The notes under the pieces: model-generated
Database searches by the model: none
What the model was told of the DNA's origin: nothing
Seen by the model: only the letters and a program-made list of their open reading frames with translations
Assembly (NCBI GenBank): GCA_963824095.1
Contig: CAWGNS010000014.1
Span: 1,054,001 to 1,118,000, forward strand
Reading direction: 5' to 3'
Source: JBBDWJ01 sp963824095
GTDB taxonomy: Bacteria; Acidobacteriota; Terriglobia; Bryobacterales; UBA6623
DNA length: 64,000 nucleotides
Shown: positions 27,276 to 35,775 of the stretch, piece after piece
How positions within the stretch are numbered: position 1 is the stretch's first letter
Layout of the letters: every line of letters starts with the position of its first letter
Translations under genes and position numbers: made by a program

Positions 27276-28157
27276 CTATAAAACCACAATGGGGTGATAA
27301 AGAAGAGGTAAACGAGCCTCGGCGATGGCAACCAGCCGCCCCTGGGGGTCAACGGCCTTGACCTGGGTGGCGCTCTGGCGGTTGCCGTAGGGCGAAACGC
27401 GGAAGTCGCGGCCATGGCCGATCTGGGCGGCGGTGGCGGCGTCGACGCGCTCGGTGGGGATCTCGGGCAATACCTGAGTCAGGGGGAGCAGGGCCTCCCC
27501 GAGCCGGTCTTGCTCGCGCAGGGACTCCAACTGCTCGACCGTGCGGGCGGCCTCGATCGTGAATTCGCCCATCGCGGTGCGGCGTAGCGCTTCGACGTGG
27601 GCGCCGGTTCCCAGCCTCTGGCCCAATTCATGGGCCAGCGAGCGAACATAAGTCCCCGCCGAGCAACGTACTGTGATCCGCGCCAGCGAGCCTTCGACCT
27701 CCCGCAGGGTGTATTCGTACACCTCGATTTCCACGGACTCGAGTTCGACCGGCTGGTTCCGGCGGGCCAGCTTGTAGGCCGGCACGCCGCCGATTTTCTT
27801 GGCCGACACCGGGGGCGGCAACTGCGAAAAGCGGCCGCGAAACGGCTCGATCAGGGACTCGAGCCGGTCCCGGTCGAGGGTGACCTCCTGTTTTTCGCTG
27901 GTCGGTGCACCGCACAGATCGTAGGTGGAGGTCGAAAAACCGAAGCGGATATCGGCCTCGTAGCAACGGTCGTGGTTGAGAAAGAAACGCGAAAGCCGCG
28001 TGGCCCGGCCCAAAACCAGGGGCAAGACGCCGGTGCCGATGGGGTCGAGCGTGCCCAGGTGACCGACGCGCTTGATCCCGGCGATCCGCCGTAGCTTCTG
28101 TACCGCGTCGTGAGAGGAAATGCCCCGAGGTTTGTCGAGGACGATAATGCCATCCAT
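27276..28157 (-). CDS. truB: tRNA pseudouridine(55) synthase
   Basis: 293 residues. Makes the universally conserved pseudouridine 55 in the tRNA T-loop. N-terminal MDGIIVLDKPRGISSHDAVQ, catalytic Asp38 in GHLGTLDPIGTGVLPL, then YEADIRFGFSTSTYD, QLPPPVSAKKIGGVPAYKLAR and CSAGTYVRSLAHELG all match TruB. The C-terminus has a PUA-like tail. The ATG has an AGAAGAG ribosome-site-like sequence before it. The rbfA/rpsO neighbours common in other phyla are not seen here. Confidence 0.95.
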   Translation of the reverse strand: MDGIIVLDKPRGISSHDAVQKLRRIAGIKRVGHLGTLDPIGTGVLPLVLGRATRLSRFFLNHDRCYEADIRFGFSTSTYDLCGAPTSEKQEVTLDRDRLESLIEPFRGRFSQLPPPVSAKKIGGVPAYKLARRNQPVELESVEIEVYEYTLREVEGSLARITVRCSAGTYVRSLAHELGQRLGTGAHVEALRRTAMGEFTIEAARTVEQLESLREQDRLGEALLPLTQVLPEIPTERVDAATAAQIGHGRDFRVSPYGNRQSATQVKAVDPQGRLVAIAEARLPLLYHPIVVL

Positions 28158-28282
28158 GCTCTTCTATCTTATCGGGCGCGAGGGGGTTACTGGTGGGCGT
28201 GCTGGCGGGTGAGGACTTTGTAGACGAGGCGATTTTGGGCCGGCTCGGGCGGTCCAGGCGCGTCGGTTGGCGGGGCCCGGGG

Positions 28283-28894
28283 TCAGTTACCGAGGCGGCC
28301 GATGCAGAAGGCGGCCAGGGCGGGACATTGGTAGTCGGGTGGAACGGCCCGAAAGAGGGGTTTTTGTCCCAGAAGCGCGCGGTTGGTTCCGAGCCAACGC
28401 GGTTCCGCGACGGCCGTCGAGGCCACGACCAGGGCGTCGGCTCGTTCGAGAAAGCGGCGGCTGCTGTCCTTGAAATCGGCGACCTCGTATCGCAGCACCG
28501 GGACGTACAGGTCTGGCTTCCAGAATTCGAGGATGCTGTTGGATTCGAGCAGGACGTGCTCGCGGGCGGCCAGCAGGCGTTCCAGTTCGGGGAGCACCAG
28601 GCCGAGGCGGCCCATCGGAGCGCGCACCCAGTAGGCCTCGCGGGCGCCGGCGCGCAGCAGCCGGGCGGTGTCGGTGGAGCCGGCGGGGTCGGTCTCGCGG
28701 CTGATCGCGTAGGGGCACTCGGGGTCCTCGACGGCGCAGCCGCAGGGCTGGCCGCTCGAGGAACAGATGCCGTGGCCGTATTGGGTGAGCTTGAGGGCGG
28801 TCCAGGAACGCTCCCGAGTGGCGGCGATCAGCGCCGCGGCGACGGCGGTTTTCCCGACGCTGCGGCTATGGCCTCCGATGACAACCAGCTTCAT
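28283..28894 (-). CDS. P-loop NTPase of unknown role (MobB/BioD-like)
   Basis: 203 residues from the ATG at 28894. Walker A-type VVIGGHSRSVGKTAVAAALI at the N-terminus, a Cys-rich insert (GICSSSGQPCGCAVEDPECPY), then LLESNSILEFWKPDLYVPVLRYEVADFK and DALVVASTAV strands. The deviant P-loop and length resemble MobB or dethiobiotin-synthetase-like GTP/ATPases. The Cys insert could bind a metal. It lies 125 bases upstream of truB on the same strand. Confidence 0.7.
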   Translation of the reverse strand: MKLVVIGGHSRSVGKTAVAAALIAATRERSWTALKLTQYGHGICSSSGQPCGCAVEDPECPYAISRETDPAGSTDTARLLRAGAREAYWVRAPMGRLGLVLPELERLLAAREHVLLESNSILEFWKPDLYVPVLRYEVADFKDSSRRFLERADALVVASTAVAEPRWLGTNRALLGQKPLFRAVPPDYQCPALAAFCIGRLGN

Positions 28895-28996
28895 GGGGAT
28901 TTCGCGCTTCCGGGTAGAACGGGTTTTAGTATGGCATCGGCGCTGGTTCGATTGCAGGGGGGAAGAAGGCATCGCGGTGTCTCGGGGACAAACCCA

Positions 28997-29088
28997 GTGG
29001 GGCAGGGCTCTGGCCTGCCCATTGGACCTCGGAGGGCAAGATATTACGGGTTCGAAACAGCCCAGCGCAGGCCGGAGCCCTGCGCCAC
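28997..29088. repeat. Family B inverted-end repeat, copy 1
   Basis: Left end GTGGGGCAGGGCTCTGGCCT and right end (29066-29088) with the inverse of GTGGCGCAGGGCTCCGGCC frame about 45 bases between the P-loop NTPase and lpxD. A lone left end recurs at 31068-31092. Confidence 0.6.
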
Positions 29089-29120
29089 TGTCCCTACCCA
29101 TGGGCCCTGCCGACGGTTCG

Positions 29121-30146
29121 CTACTTGCGTTCCAGGGCTTCCAGGCGCTCGCGGAGGGCTTCCATCTCGGCGGCCAGCTTGGGCAGGCGGTTGACCAAGG
29201 CCAGCCGCTGCAGGTGCTCGCGATGGAGCCGGGCGGGAGTTCCCCAATAGGTCTTGCCGGCTTCGAGCACCTTGTAGGGCAGAATGCCGCATTGCGCTCC
29301 GAGGATGGCGCGCGTCTCGATGCGCGCTTTTTCGCTGATGCCGACCTGCCCGCCCATCACGACGTAGTCCTCGACCACGACGCCACCGGAGAGGCCGGTC
29401 TGCGCCGCGATCACGACGTGGCGGCCGAGACGGCAGTTGTGCCCGATGTGCACCATGTTGTCGAGTTTCGAGCCGTCGCCGATGACGGTGGCGCCGAGCG
29501 CTCCGCGGTCGACGCAGGCGTTGGCGCCGATTTCGACGTCGTTACCGATCTCGACGCGGCCGATCTGGGGGAATTTTTCGTACTTGCCGCCCTCGAAGAC
29601 GAAGCCGAAGCCGTCGGAGCCCAGTACGCAGCCGGCGTGGAGGATGGCGCGGTCGCCGACAGTGACATTGGGATAGATCACCACGCCGGGGTATACGCGG
29701 CAGTCCTCGCCAAGCGTCGAGCCCTCGGCCAGCGTGACGCCCGCGCCGATCACCGAGCGCGCGCCGATCTTCGCCGATTCCCCGATCGCGACGTGCGGGC
29801 CGATGGAGACGCCGGGACCGATTTCGGCATTGGGGGCGACCATCGCGGTGGCGTGCGTTCCCGGCACGGGCGGCCGTTCGGGGTGCAGTGCCCGCAAGGC
29901 CTGGGCGAAGGCGTTGCGCGGCCGGGCGACGCGGATCACGGTACGGCCCGCCGGAATCGTTGTGTCTTCGCTCACCAACAGGCATCCGGCGCGCGACCGG
30001 GCGGCCGCCTCGGCGGCGTGGTCCCCTTCCGCGAAGGCAAGCTCGGAAGCCTCGGCCGCCGACAAGTCGCTTCCGGCGGTGATCGCGAGCGTGCCGTCAC
30101 CCTCGAAGCGGGCCCCCAGCAGCCCGGCGATCTGTTCGACTGTCAT
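29121..30146 (-). CDS. lpxD: UDP-3-O-(3-hydroxyacyl)glucosamine N-acyltransferase
   Basis: 341 residues. Third step of lipid A synthesis. An N-terminal uridine-binding domain (LTIT-type ITAGSDLSAAEASELAFAE) is followed by a long left-handed beta-helix of hexapeptide repeats (PNAEIGPGVSIGPHVAIG ... IGNDVEIGANACVDRG) with the catalytic-region KLDNMVHIGHNCRLGRH and a C-terminal coiled helix (LAAEMEALRERLEALERK). The gene is intact, in contrast with the nearby lpxA. It shares a 100-base divergent upstream region with the S1/P1 nuclease gene. Confidence 0.95.
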   Translation of the reverse strand: MTVEQIAGLLGARFEGDGTLAITAGSDLSAAEASELAFAEGDHAAEAAARSRAGCLLVSEDTTIPAGRTVIRVARPRNAFAQALRALHPERPPVPGTHATAMVAPNAEIGPGVSIGPHVAIGESAKIGARSVIGAGVTLAEGSTLGEDCRVYPGVVIYPNVTVGDRAILHAGCVLGSDGFGFVFEGGKYEKFPQIGRVEIGNDVEIGANACVDRGALGATVIGDGSKLDNMVHIGHNCRLGRHVVIAAQTGLSGGVVVEDYVVMGGQVGISEKARIETRAILGAQCGILPYKVLEAGKTYWGTPARLHREHLQRLALVNRLPKLAAEMEALRERLEALERK

Positions 30147-30246
30147 GCGGTTTCTCCCTCGATGCGCGGCGCGCAGCCGGCCACCCGCGGGGCGCCGGAA
30201 CGCCCGGCGGCGCCGTCGGCAAGCCGTTCTCTAGTATGTTACAGAG

Positions 30247-31068
30247 ATGCGCTTTTCCGTTCTCTTGAGGCCGCTACGCCGCGTTCCCCGGGCCGCCGGA
30301 TGGTGCGTTTTGCTGGCGCTGAGCGCCGTGCCGGCGCACCCGTGGGGACCTTTGGGCCATCGCATCATCGCGCGCATCGCCGAGAAGGAGGCCGGAAGCA
30401 AGGCCCTGTCGCGGATGAATTTCTATCTGGGCAAAGACACGCCGATTGAAGACGCCGCGCTTTGGGCCGCCACTCTGGAAGTGGAACGGCCCGAGACGAC
30501 GCGCTGGCATTTCATCCACATCGAGCCCAACGCCATGGAGCTGGACCTGCATCAGGCGTGTCCCGACGGCGAGTGCGTCACGGTCAAGGTGCGCGAGTTC
30601 GAGGGGATCGCGCGACTGGGGATTCGCGACCGCTCGGAGATCGAAGAGGCGGTGAAACTGGTGTTGCATCTGGTCGGCGACCTGCACCAGCCGCTGCACG
30701 CGGGCTACGCCGAGGACGAGGGCGGCAAGGGAATCCCGGTGGTGCTCGAAGGACGCCAGATGAGCCTCTACGACGCCTGGGACTCGGGCCTCGTGCAGCG
30801 GTTGGGCGACGACGATGCGGCGATCGCCGAGCGGCTGGAGCAAAACATTAGCGACGAGCAGCGTCAAAAGTGGCGCGAGGGAAACCTGCGCGACTGGACC
30901 TGGGAGACGCACCTGCTCGCGGCGCGCTTCGCCTATGGCGCGCTGCCGTCGGGGTCCCCCAAAGCCCTCGACAGCGACTACGTGGCGCAGGCGAACGAAG
31001 TAGTCGAAACGCAGCTGATGAAGGCCGGCGTGCGGCTGGCGAAGATCCTCGACCGGATCTGGCCGTAG
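30247..31068 (+). CDS. Secreted S1/P1-type nuclease
   Basis: 273 residues. After a signal peptide (VLLALSAVPAHP) the mature chain begins WGPLGHRIIARIAE; in this family the N-terminal Trp, His and later His/Asp residues bind three zinc ions. Further zinc-site motifs are RWHFIHIE and VLHLVGDLHQPLHAGYAED, then WDSGLVQRL. Such enzymes cut single-stranded DNA and RNA and remove 3'-phosphates in the periplasm or outside the cell. Confidence 0.9.
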   Translation: MRFSVLLRPLRRVPRAAGWCVLLALSAVPAHPWGPLGHRIIARIAEKEAGSKALSRMNFYLGKDTPIEDAALWAATLEVERPETTRWHFIHIEPNAMELDLHQACPDGECVTVKVREFEGIARLGIRDRSEIEEAVKLVLHLVGDLHQPLHAGYAEDEGGKGIPVVLEGRQMSLYDAWDSGLVQRLGDDDAAIAERLEQNISDEQRQKWREGNLRDWTWETHLLAARFAYGALPSGSPKALDSDYVAQANEVVETQLMKAGVRLAKILDRIWP

Positions 31069-31092
31069 TGGGGCAGGGCTCCGGCCTGCCCA
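31068..31092. repeat. Family B repeat end, solitary
   Basis: GTGGGGCAGGGCTCCGGCCT directly at the nuclease stop; near-identical to the left end at 28997-29020. No matching right end was seen in the following 80 bases. Confidence 0.5.
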
Positions 31093-31170
31093 AGGCGGTG
31101 CAAGCGGATGCGGGCGCGGGTGCGACGCGGCCTCTTGCGGCGGCGGTACGGCGGGCTATGATACAAAGCT

Positions 31171-31961
31171 ATGCCCGTTCATCCATCGGCGAAAATCGCG
31201 GCGACGGCGCGCGTTGCCGCCGGGGCCGAGATTGCCGAAGACGTCGAGATCGGCGAGTTCGCGATTGTCGAAGACGAGGTCGTGATCGGGCCGCGAACCC
31301 GGATCGAGCCTCATGTGGTCGTCAAGCGCTGGACCACACTCGGGGCCGACAACCAGATTTCCGTGGGCACGGTGCTGGGCAGCGATCCGCTCGACAAGAA
31401 TTTCACGGGCGAGCGCAGCTATCTGCGGATCGGCAACGGCAACCGCATCCGGGAGCACTACACCATCAGCCGCGGCACCCAGCCCGAGTCGATCGACCAC
31501 GATCGGCGACAACAACTACATCATGACCTCGGGCCACATCGCCCACAATTGCCGTCTGGGCTCGAACATCGTGGTTTGCAGCTGCGCCCTGATCGCCGGA
31601 TACGCCGAGATCGAGGATCAGGCGTTTCTCTCCGGGGGCGTATTGGTGCACCAGTTCTCCAAGATCGGCCGGCTGGCGATGCTCAGCGGCAACACGCGCG
31701 TCGAACAAAGACGCCCCGCCCTACTTCGTCTACTCCGAGTTCAGCATCACCCCGCGCGGACTGAACCTGGTGGGGCTGCGGCGCGCGGGCTTTTCGACCG
31801 GCGACATCGCCGCGCTCAAGACGGCCTATCGCCTGCTGTTCCGCGCCAGCCTGCCGCTCGACGAGGCTCTACGGCGCATTGAGGAAGAAGTCCCGACCGA
31901 GCATACGCGGCATCTGGTCGAGTTCATCCGAAGCTCCAAACGGGGCATCGCCCGCCGCTGA
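31171..31961 (+). CDS. lpxA: UDP-N-acetylglucosamine O-acyltransferase, with two frameshifts
   Basis: First committed step of lipid A synthesis. The protein reads MPVHPSAKIAATARVAAG ... REHYTISRGTQPES, shifts by one inserted base near 31492, continues TTIGDNNYIMTSGHIAHNCRLGSN (catalytic His in GHIAHN), GGVLVHQFSKIGRLAMLSGNTRV, shifts again by one inserted base near 31703, and ends NKDAPPYFVYSEFSITPRGLN ... EFIRSSKRGIA. Corrected length is about 262 residues, normal for LpxA. An essential gene with otherwise perfect conservation and two +1 shifts points to consensus errors; otherwise a second copy must exist elsewhere. Confidence 0.88.
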
Positions 31962-32153
31962 GCTTCCGCCGACGCCGCGGCGGCGGAAACCACGTCCGCG
32001 GGAGAGGTCGGGCAACTGCGCCCGGCGGCGCGGATTTGGCTCCGGCAGCGCGGAGACGGCATAATGGGAGCGGGTCGTCGCGGGGCGCGTGTTGTCGGCA
32101 TGCGCCGCATCCCGCGCCAAAGCAATCCATCCGTCGGATCGAAGGAAGCTGCT

Positions 32154-34238
32154 ATGAAACCGGTGTTTCGCCGCCTGGCGCTGTTGTGGGCGTTGTGCCT
32201 CGTGCTGCCCTTCGTGTCGAGAGCCGAAGAGGGCATGTGGCCCTACAACCGGCTGCCGCTCGACCACCTCAAGCAGAAATACGCTTTCGCTCCCGACGCC
32301 GGGTTCCTGGAGCGGCTGCAGAAAGCGTCGGTGCGCTTCAACAACGGCGGCTCGGGAAGCTTCGTTTCGCCCAACGGCCTGGTGATGACCAATCACCACA
32401 TCGCATCGGACTGCCTCAAGCAGCTCAGCTCCGAAAAGAAGGACTACATCCGCGACGGCTTTTCCGCGGCGCGCCGTTCGGCGGAGTTGAAGTGCCCCAC
32501 CCTCGAGCTCAACGTTCTGATGGGGATCGAAACCGTCACCGAGCAGGTCAATCGCAAGGTGACGCCGGAGATGAGCGACGCCGACCGGCTGGAGGCGCAG
32601 CGGGCCGCGACGGCGCGCATCGAAAAAGACTGCCAGGATTCGACGCTGATGCGCTGCGACGTGGTGAATCTTTACAACGGCGGGATTTTCGACCTGTATA
32701 AGTACGCTCGCTACACCGACGTGCGGCTGGTCTTCGCGCCGGAGTTCCAGGCGGCGTTTTTCGGCGGCAACACCGACAACTTCACCTACCCGCGCTACTG
32801 TCTCGACGTGTCGTTTCTGCGCGTCTACAAAGACGACAAGCCGATCGAGTCACCGGCGTTTCTGCCGTTGAGCGCCAGCGGCTCAGCCGAAGACGATTTC
32901 GTGATGGTGTCGGGGCACCCCGGCCACACGAACCGTCTGCTGACGGTGGCGCAATTGCGTTTCGAGCGCAACCGGCGCATCCCGTTCCTGCTCGACTGGC
33001 TGAACGGCATGGCCGATGCCCTGCGGACTTACGGCCGCGGCGGCGGGGAAGCGGCGCGGCTATCCCGCGACGAGCTGCTGCGGATCGACAACAGCATCAA
33101 AGCCTACACGGGAATGCTGGGCGGACTGCGCAACGACGCTTTGCTCGAGCAAAAGGAAGAACAGGAGAAGGAGCTGCGGGCCGCGGTCGACAACAACCCC
33201 GAGTGGAAGCAGAAATTCGGCGGCGCCTGGGAGAAGATCGCCGCCGCGCAGGAAACCAAGGCGCTGCTCTACGAGGAATACCGGCTGATCGACAGCCTGG
33301 GCTTCTACAGCCGCTACTTCACCTTCGCCAAGCACCTCTACGAGCTCTCGGTGGAGCTGAAGAAGCCCGACGGCGAGCGCTTTCCCGAATACCACGACGC
33401 GGCGTTGGAGTCGCTCTATCAGCAGCTCTATTCACCCGCGCCGGTCTACCCGGGCGTCGAGCTGGTGAAATTGGCGCAGTCGATGCGTACGTTGCGCGAT
33501 CGCCTGGGGCCGGATCATCCGGTGGTGAAAGCCGCGCTGCAAGGGCAAAACCCCGACCGCGCGGCCGACCGGCTGATTCACGGCTCGAAGCTAAACGACC
33601 TGGAGGTACGCAAGACGCTGGGCGCGGACCAGTCGAAGCTGGCGGCGACCTCGCACGATCCGATGATCGAGCTGGTGCGCGCCATCGACGAGCACTGGCG
33701 CAAGTTGCGCAAGCGTTACGAGGACGAAGTGGAGGCCGTGGAGAACGCGCAAGGGACGCTGGTCTCGCGCGCCCGCTTCGCCGTTCGCGGCACCGGCGTC
33801 TATCCGGATGCGACGTTTACGCTGCGGCTGGCTTTCGGCCAGGTGAAAGGCTACCGTGAGGCAGGCCGCTGGATCGCGCCGTTCACCAACTACGAAGGCC
33901 TGTTTGCCAAAGCGACCGGCGAAGACCCCTACGTTCTACCCGAGACCTTCATCAAGGCCAAGAAGCGCATCAAGCTCGACACGCCCTACGACATGGTTTC
34001 GACCAACGACATCACCGGCGGCAACTCGGGCAGCCCCTTGATCAGCCGCGAGGCGCAGGTCGTGGGGCTGATTTTCGACGGCAACATCCAGTCGCTTTCG
34101 AACGATTTCCTCTATTCGGAAGAGCAGGCCCGCGCCGTCAGCGTCGACTCACGAGGTATCTACGAGGCCCTGCGCCACATCTATCGCGCGAACGGGCTGA
34201 TTTCCGAACTCACCGCGGCGGCCAAGTCTTCGAACTAG
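32154..34238 (+). CDS. S46 family serine peptidase (DPP7/DPP11-like)
   Basis: 694 residues from the ATG at 32154, which has GAAGGAA ahead of it; the frame opens 30 codons earlier. Signal peptide (LALLWALCLVLPFVSRA), then EGMWPYNRLP, the catalytic His region SPNGLVMTNHHIASDC (80-82), the Asp region NTDNFTYPRYCLD and the nucleophile NDITGGNSGSPLIS (about Ser625). S46 enzymes are periplasmic or secreted dipeptidyl peptidases. The residue determining acidic versus hydrophobic preference was not assigned. Confidence 0.93.
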   Translation: MKPVFRRLALLWALCLVLPFVSRAEEGMWPYNRLPLDHLKQKYAFAPDAGFLERLQKASVRFNNGGSGSFVSPNGLVMTNHHIASDCLKQLSSEKKDYIRDGFSAARRSAELKCPTLELNVLMGIETVTEQVNRKVTPEMSDADRLEAQRAATARIEKDCQDSTLMRCDVVNLYNGGIFDLYKYARYTDVRLVFAPEFQAAFFGGNTDNFTYPRYCLDVSFLRVYKDDKPIESPAFLPLSASGSAEDDFVMVSGHPGHTNRLLTVAQLRFERNRRIPFLLDWLNGMADALRTYGRGGGEAARLSRDELLRIDNSIKAYTGMLGGLRNDALLEQKEEQEKELRAAVDNNPEWKQKFGGAWEKIAAAQETKALLYEEYRLIDSLGFYSRYFTFAKHLYELSVELKKPDGERFPEYHDAALESLYQQLYSPAPVYPGVELVKLAQSMRTLRDRLGPDHPVVKAALQGQNPDRAADRLIHGSKLNDLEVRKTLGADQSKLAATSHDPMIELVRAIDEHWRKLRKRYEDEVEAVENAQGTLVSRARFAVRGTGVYPDATFTLRLAFGQVKGYREAGRWIAPFTNYEGLFAKATGEDPYVLPETFIKAKKRIKLDTPYDMVSTNDITGGNSGSPLISREAQVVGLIFDGNIQSLSNDFLYSEEQARAVSVDSRGIYEALRHIYRANGLISELTAAAKSSN

Positions 34239-34265
34239 GCGCCTGCCAAGGAGCACCCCAAGCCC

Positions 34266-34634
34266 ATGTTTAAAGGCATCGAACACACCGCCATCGCCAC
34301 GCCCGATCCCGAAGCGCTGGCGCAATGGTATGAGAAGAAGCTGGATTTCCCGATCTGCCACCGCTATGGCGGCAACGTTTTCGTGAAGGCGCCCGACGGC
34401 ACGATGCTGGAGTTGATCCCCTCGGTGGGCGAGCGTGTGGCCACCGAGATCAAGACCCCGGGAATCCGGCACCTGGCGATTGCGGTCGAGGACTTCGACG
34501 CATCGGTGAAGGATCTCGAGGGGCGGGGCGTCCAGATTTTCGAGCGCGTCGAGGCGGGCGCCAACCGACTCGCCTTTTTCCGCGACCCCGAGGGGAACAT
34601 CCTGCACCTGATCTACCGCGCGAACGCGATCTAG
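34266..34634 (+). CDS. VOC-superfamily (glyoxalase/bleomycin-resistance fold) protein
   Basis: 122 residues, a complete VOC domain of two beta-alpha-beta-beta-beta units: GIEHTAIATPDPEALAQWYEKKLDF and GIRHLAIAVEDFDASVKDLEGRGV, ending FFRDPEGNILHLIYR. His7, Glu-type and His ligands of the metal site are plausible. Candidates are glyoxalase I-like isomerase, epimerase or dioxygenase activities. It follows the S46 gene by 27 bases and converges on the biosynthetic operon. Confidence 0.85.
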   Translation: MFKGIEHTAIATPDPEALAQWYEKKLDFPICHRYGGNVFVKAPDGTMLELIPSVGERVATEIKTPGIRHLAIAVEDFDASVKDLEGRGVQIFERVEAGANRLAFFRDPEGNILHLIYRANAI

Positions 34635-34692
34635 CTTGCGCCACGGCAGAGGCAACCCTATCGTTCGGTGTGTGATCGCGGCGTAGCGAGGT

Positions 34693-35742
34693 CTACACCG
34701 AAGCCGTTGCGTACTGGTCGACGTGGACCACAATCTCGTCGACGATTTTCGGCAGGTCGTACGAAAGCCGCCAGTCGGGGAAGTGCGCGCGAATCTTGCT
34801 GAGGTCGGTGATGTAGCAGATGTGGTCGCCGGTGCGCGGCTGGTCCACGTAGTCGTATTCGAGACGGTAGCCGAACTGCCGCAGCATCTCGATGGTTTCG
34901 AGAATCGAGAGGCTGTTGGCGCGCCCGCCCCCCAGGTTGTAAACCTCGCCGCAGCGCGGCCGGCGCTGGAAGCTCAGCAGCAGTTGCGCAACGTCGTGAG
35001 AGTGAATCTGGTCGCGCACCTGCTTGCCCTGATAGCCGTAGACGGTGTAGGGCTTGCCGAGCACGGCGCAGCGCACGATGTAGTTCAGGTAGCCGTGCAG
35101 CTCGACGCCGGCGTGGTGCGGGCCGGTGAGACATCCGCCGCGAAAGACGCCGACCGGCATCTGAAAATAGCGGCCGTACTCCTGGCAGAGCACGTCGGCG
35201 GCGAGCTTTGATGCGCCGAACAACGAATGCAGGCACTGGTCGACAGGCATGTCCTCGGCGATACCGTCGAGCCCGCCGGCGTAGTCCCAGCGGGTCTGCC
35301 TTTCGACCAGCGGAAGCTGGTTGGGCCGGTCGCCATAGACCTTGTTGGTGCTCAGAAAGCAGAACGGCGATTCGCGGGCGAAGTCGCGCGCGGCGACCAG
35401 CAGATTGAGCGTGCCGACCGCGTTGACGTCAAAGTCCTCGTAGGGTATCGACGCTGCTTTGTCGTGCGAGGGTTGCGCGGCGGTGTGAATGACCAGGGCG
35501 GGGCGCTCGGCGCGGAACAGTTCGCGTACGGCCTGCCGGTCGCGAATGTCGAGTTCTTGATGGCGATAGGAACGCAGCCCGGCGCGAAGCTCTTCGACAA
35601 GCGGCTTCGTGGTGCCGTTCGCTCCAAAGAACCAGGCCCGCAGATCGTTGTCGATGCCGACGACCTCCCAACCTTCGGCGCACAGGGCGCGAACGCATTG
35701 GGAGCCGATCAAACCTCCCGAGCCAGTGACAATCGCTTTCAT
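34693..35742 (-). CDS. NAD-dependent sugar-nucleotide epimerase (CDP-paratose 2-epimerase-like SDR)
   Basis: 349 residues. Rossmann motif VTGSGGLIGSQ, VVGIDNDLRAWFFGANG, LVIHTAAQPSHDKA and VNAVGTLNLL match the extended SDR branch containing CDP-paratose/tyvelose epimerases. FRGGCLTGPHHAGVELHGY is also typical of it. In the YxxxK position the Tyr is Phe (LFGASKLAAD). Last gene of the minus-strand operon; it probably supplies or finishes a deoxysugar donor for the three glycosyltransferases. Confidence 0.85.
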   Translation of the reverse strand: MKAIVTGSGGLIGSQCVRALCAEGWEVVGIDNDLRAWFFGANGTTKPLVEELRAGLRSYRHQELDIRDRQAVRELFRAERPALVIHTAAQPSHDKAASIPYEDFDVNAVGTLNLLVAARDFARESPFCFLSTNKVYGDRPNQLPLVERQTRWDYAGGLDGIAEDMPVDQCLHSLFGASKLAADVLCQEYGRYFQMPVGVFRGGCLTGPHHAGVELHGYLNYIVRCAVLGKPYTVYGYQGKQVRDQIHSHDVAQLLLSFQRRPRCGEVYNLGGGRANSLSILETIEMLRQFGYRLEYDYVDQPRTGDHICYITDLSKIRAHFPDWRLSYDLPKIVDEIVVHVDQYATASV

Positions 35743-35775
35743 CGTTTCGGACCTTTCCCGCGACCGGTGATCGCA

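Noticed and set aside
26861..27361. 166-codon plus-strand frame over the truB upstream gap
   Set aside because: No domain, mixed composition and overlap with truB; treated as non-coding.
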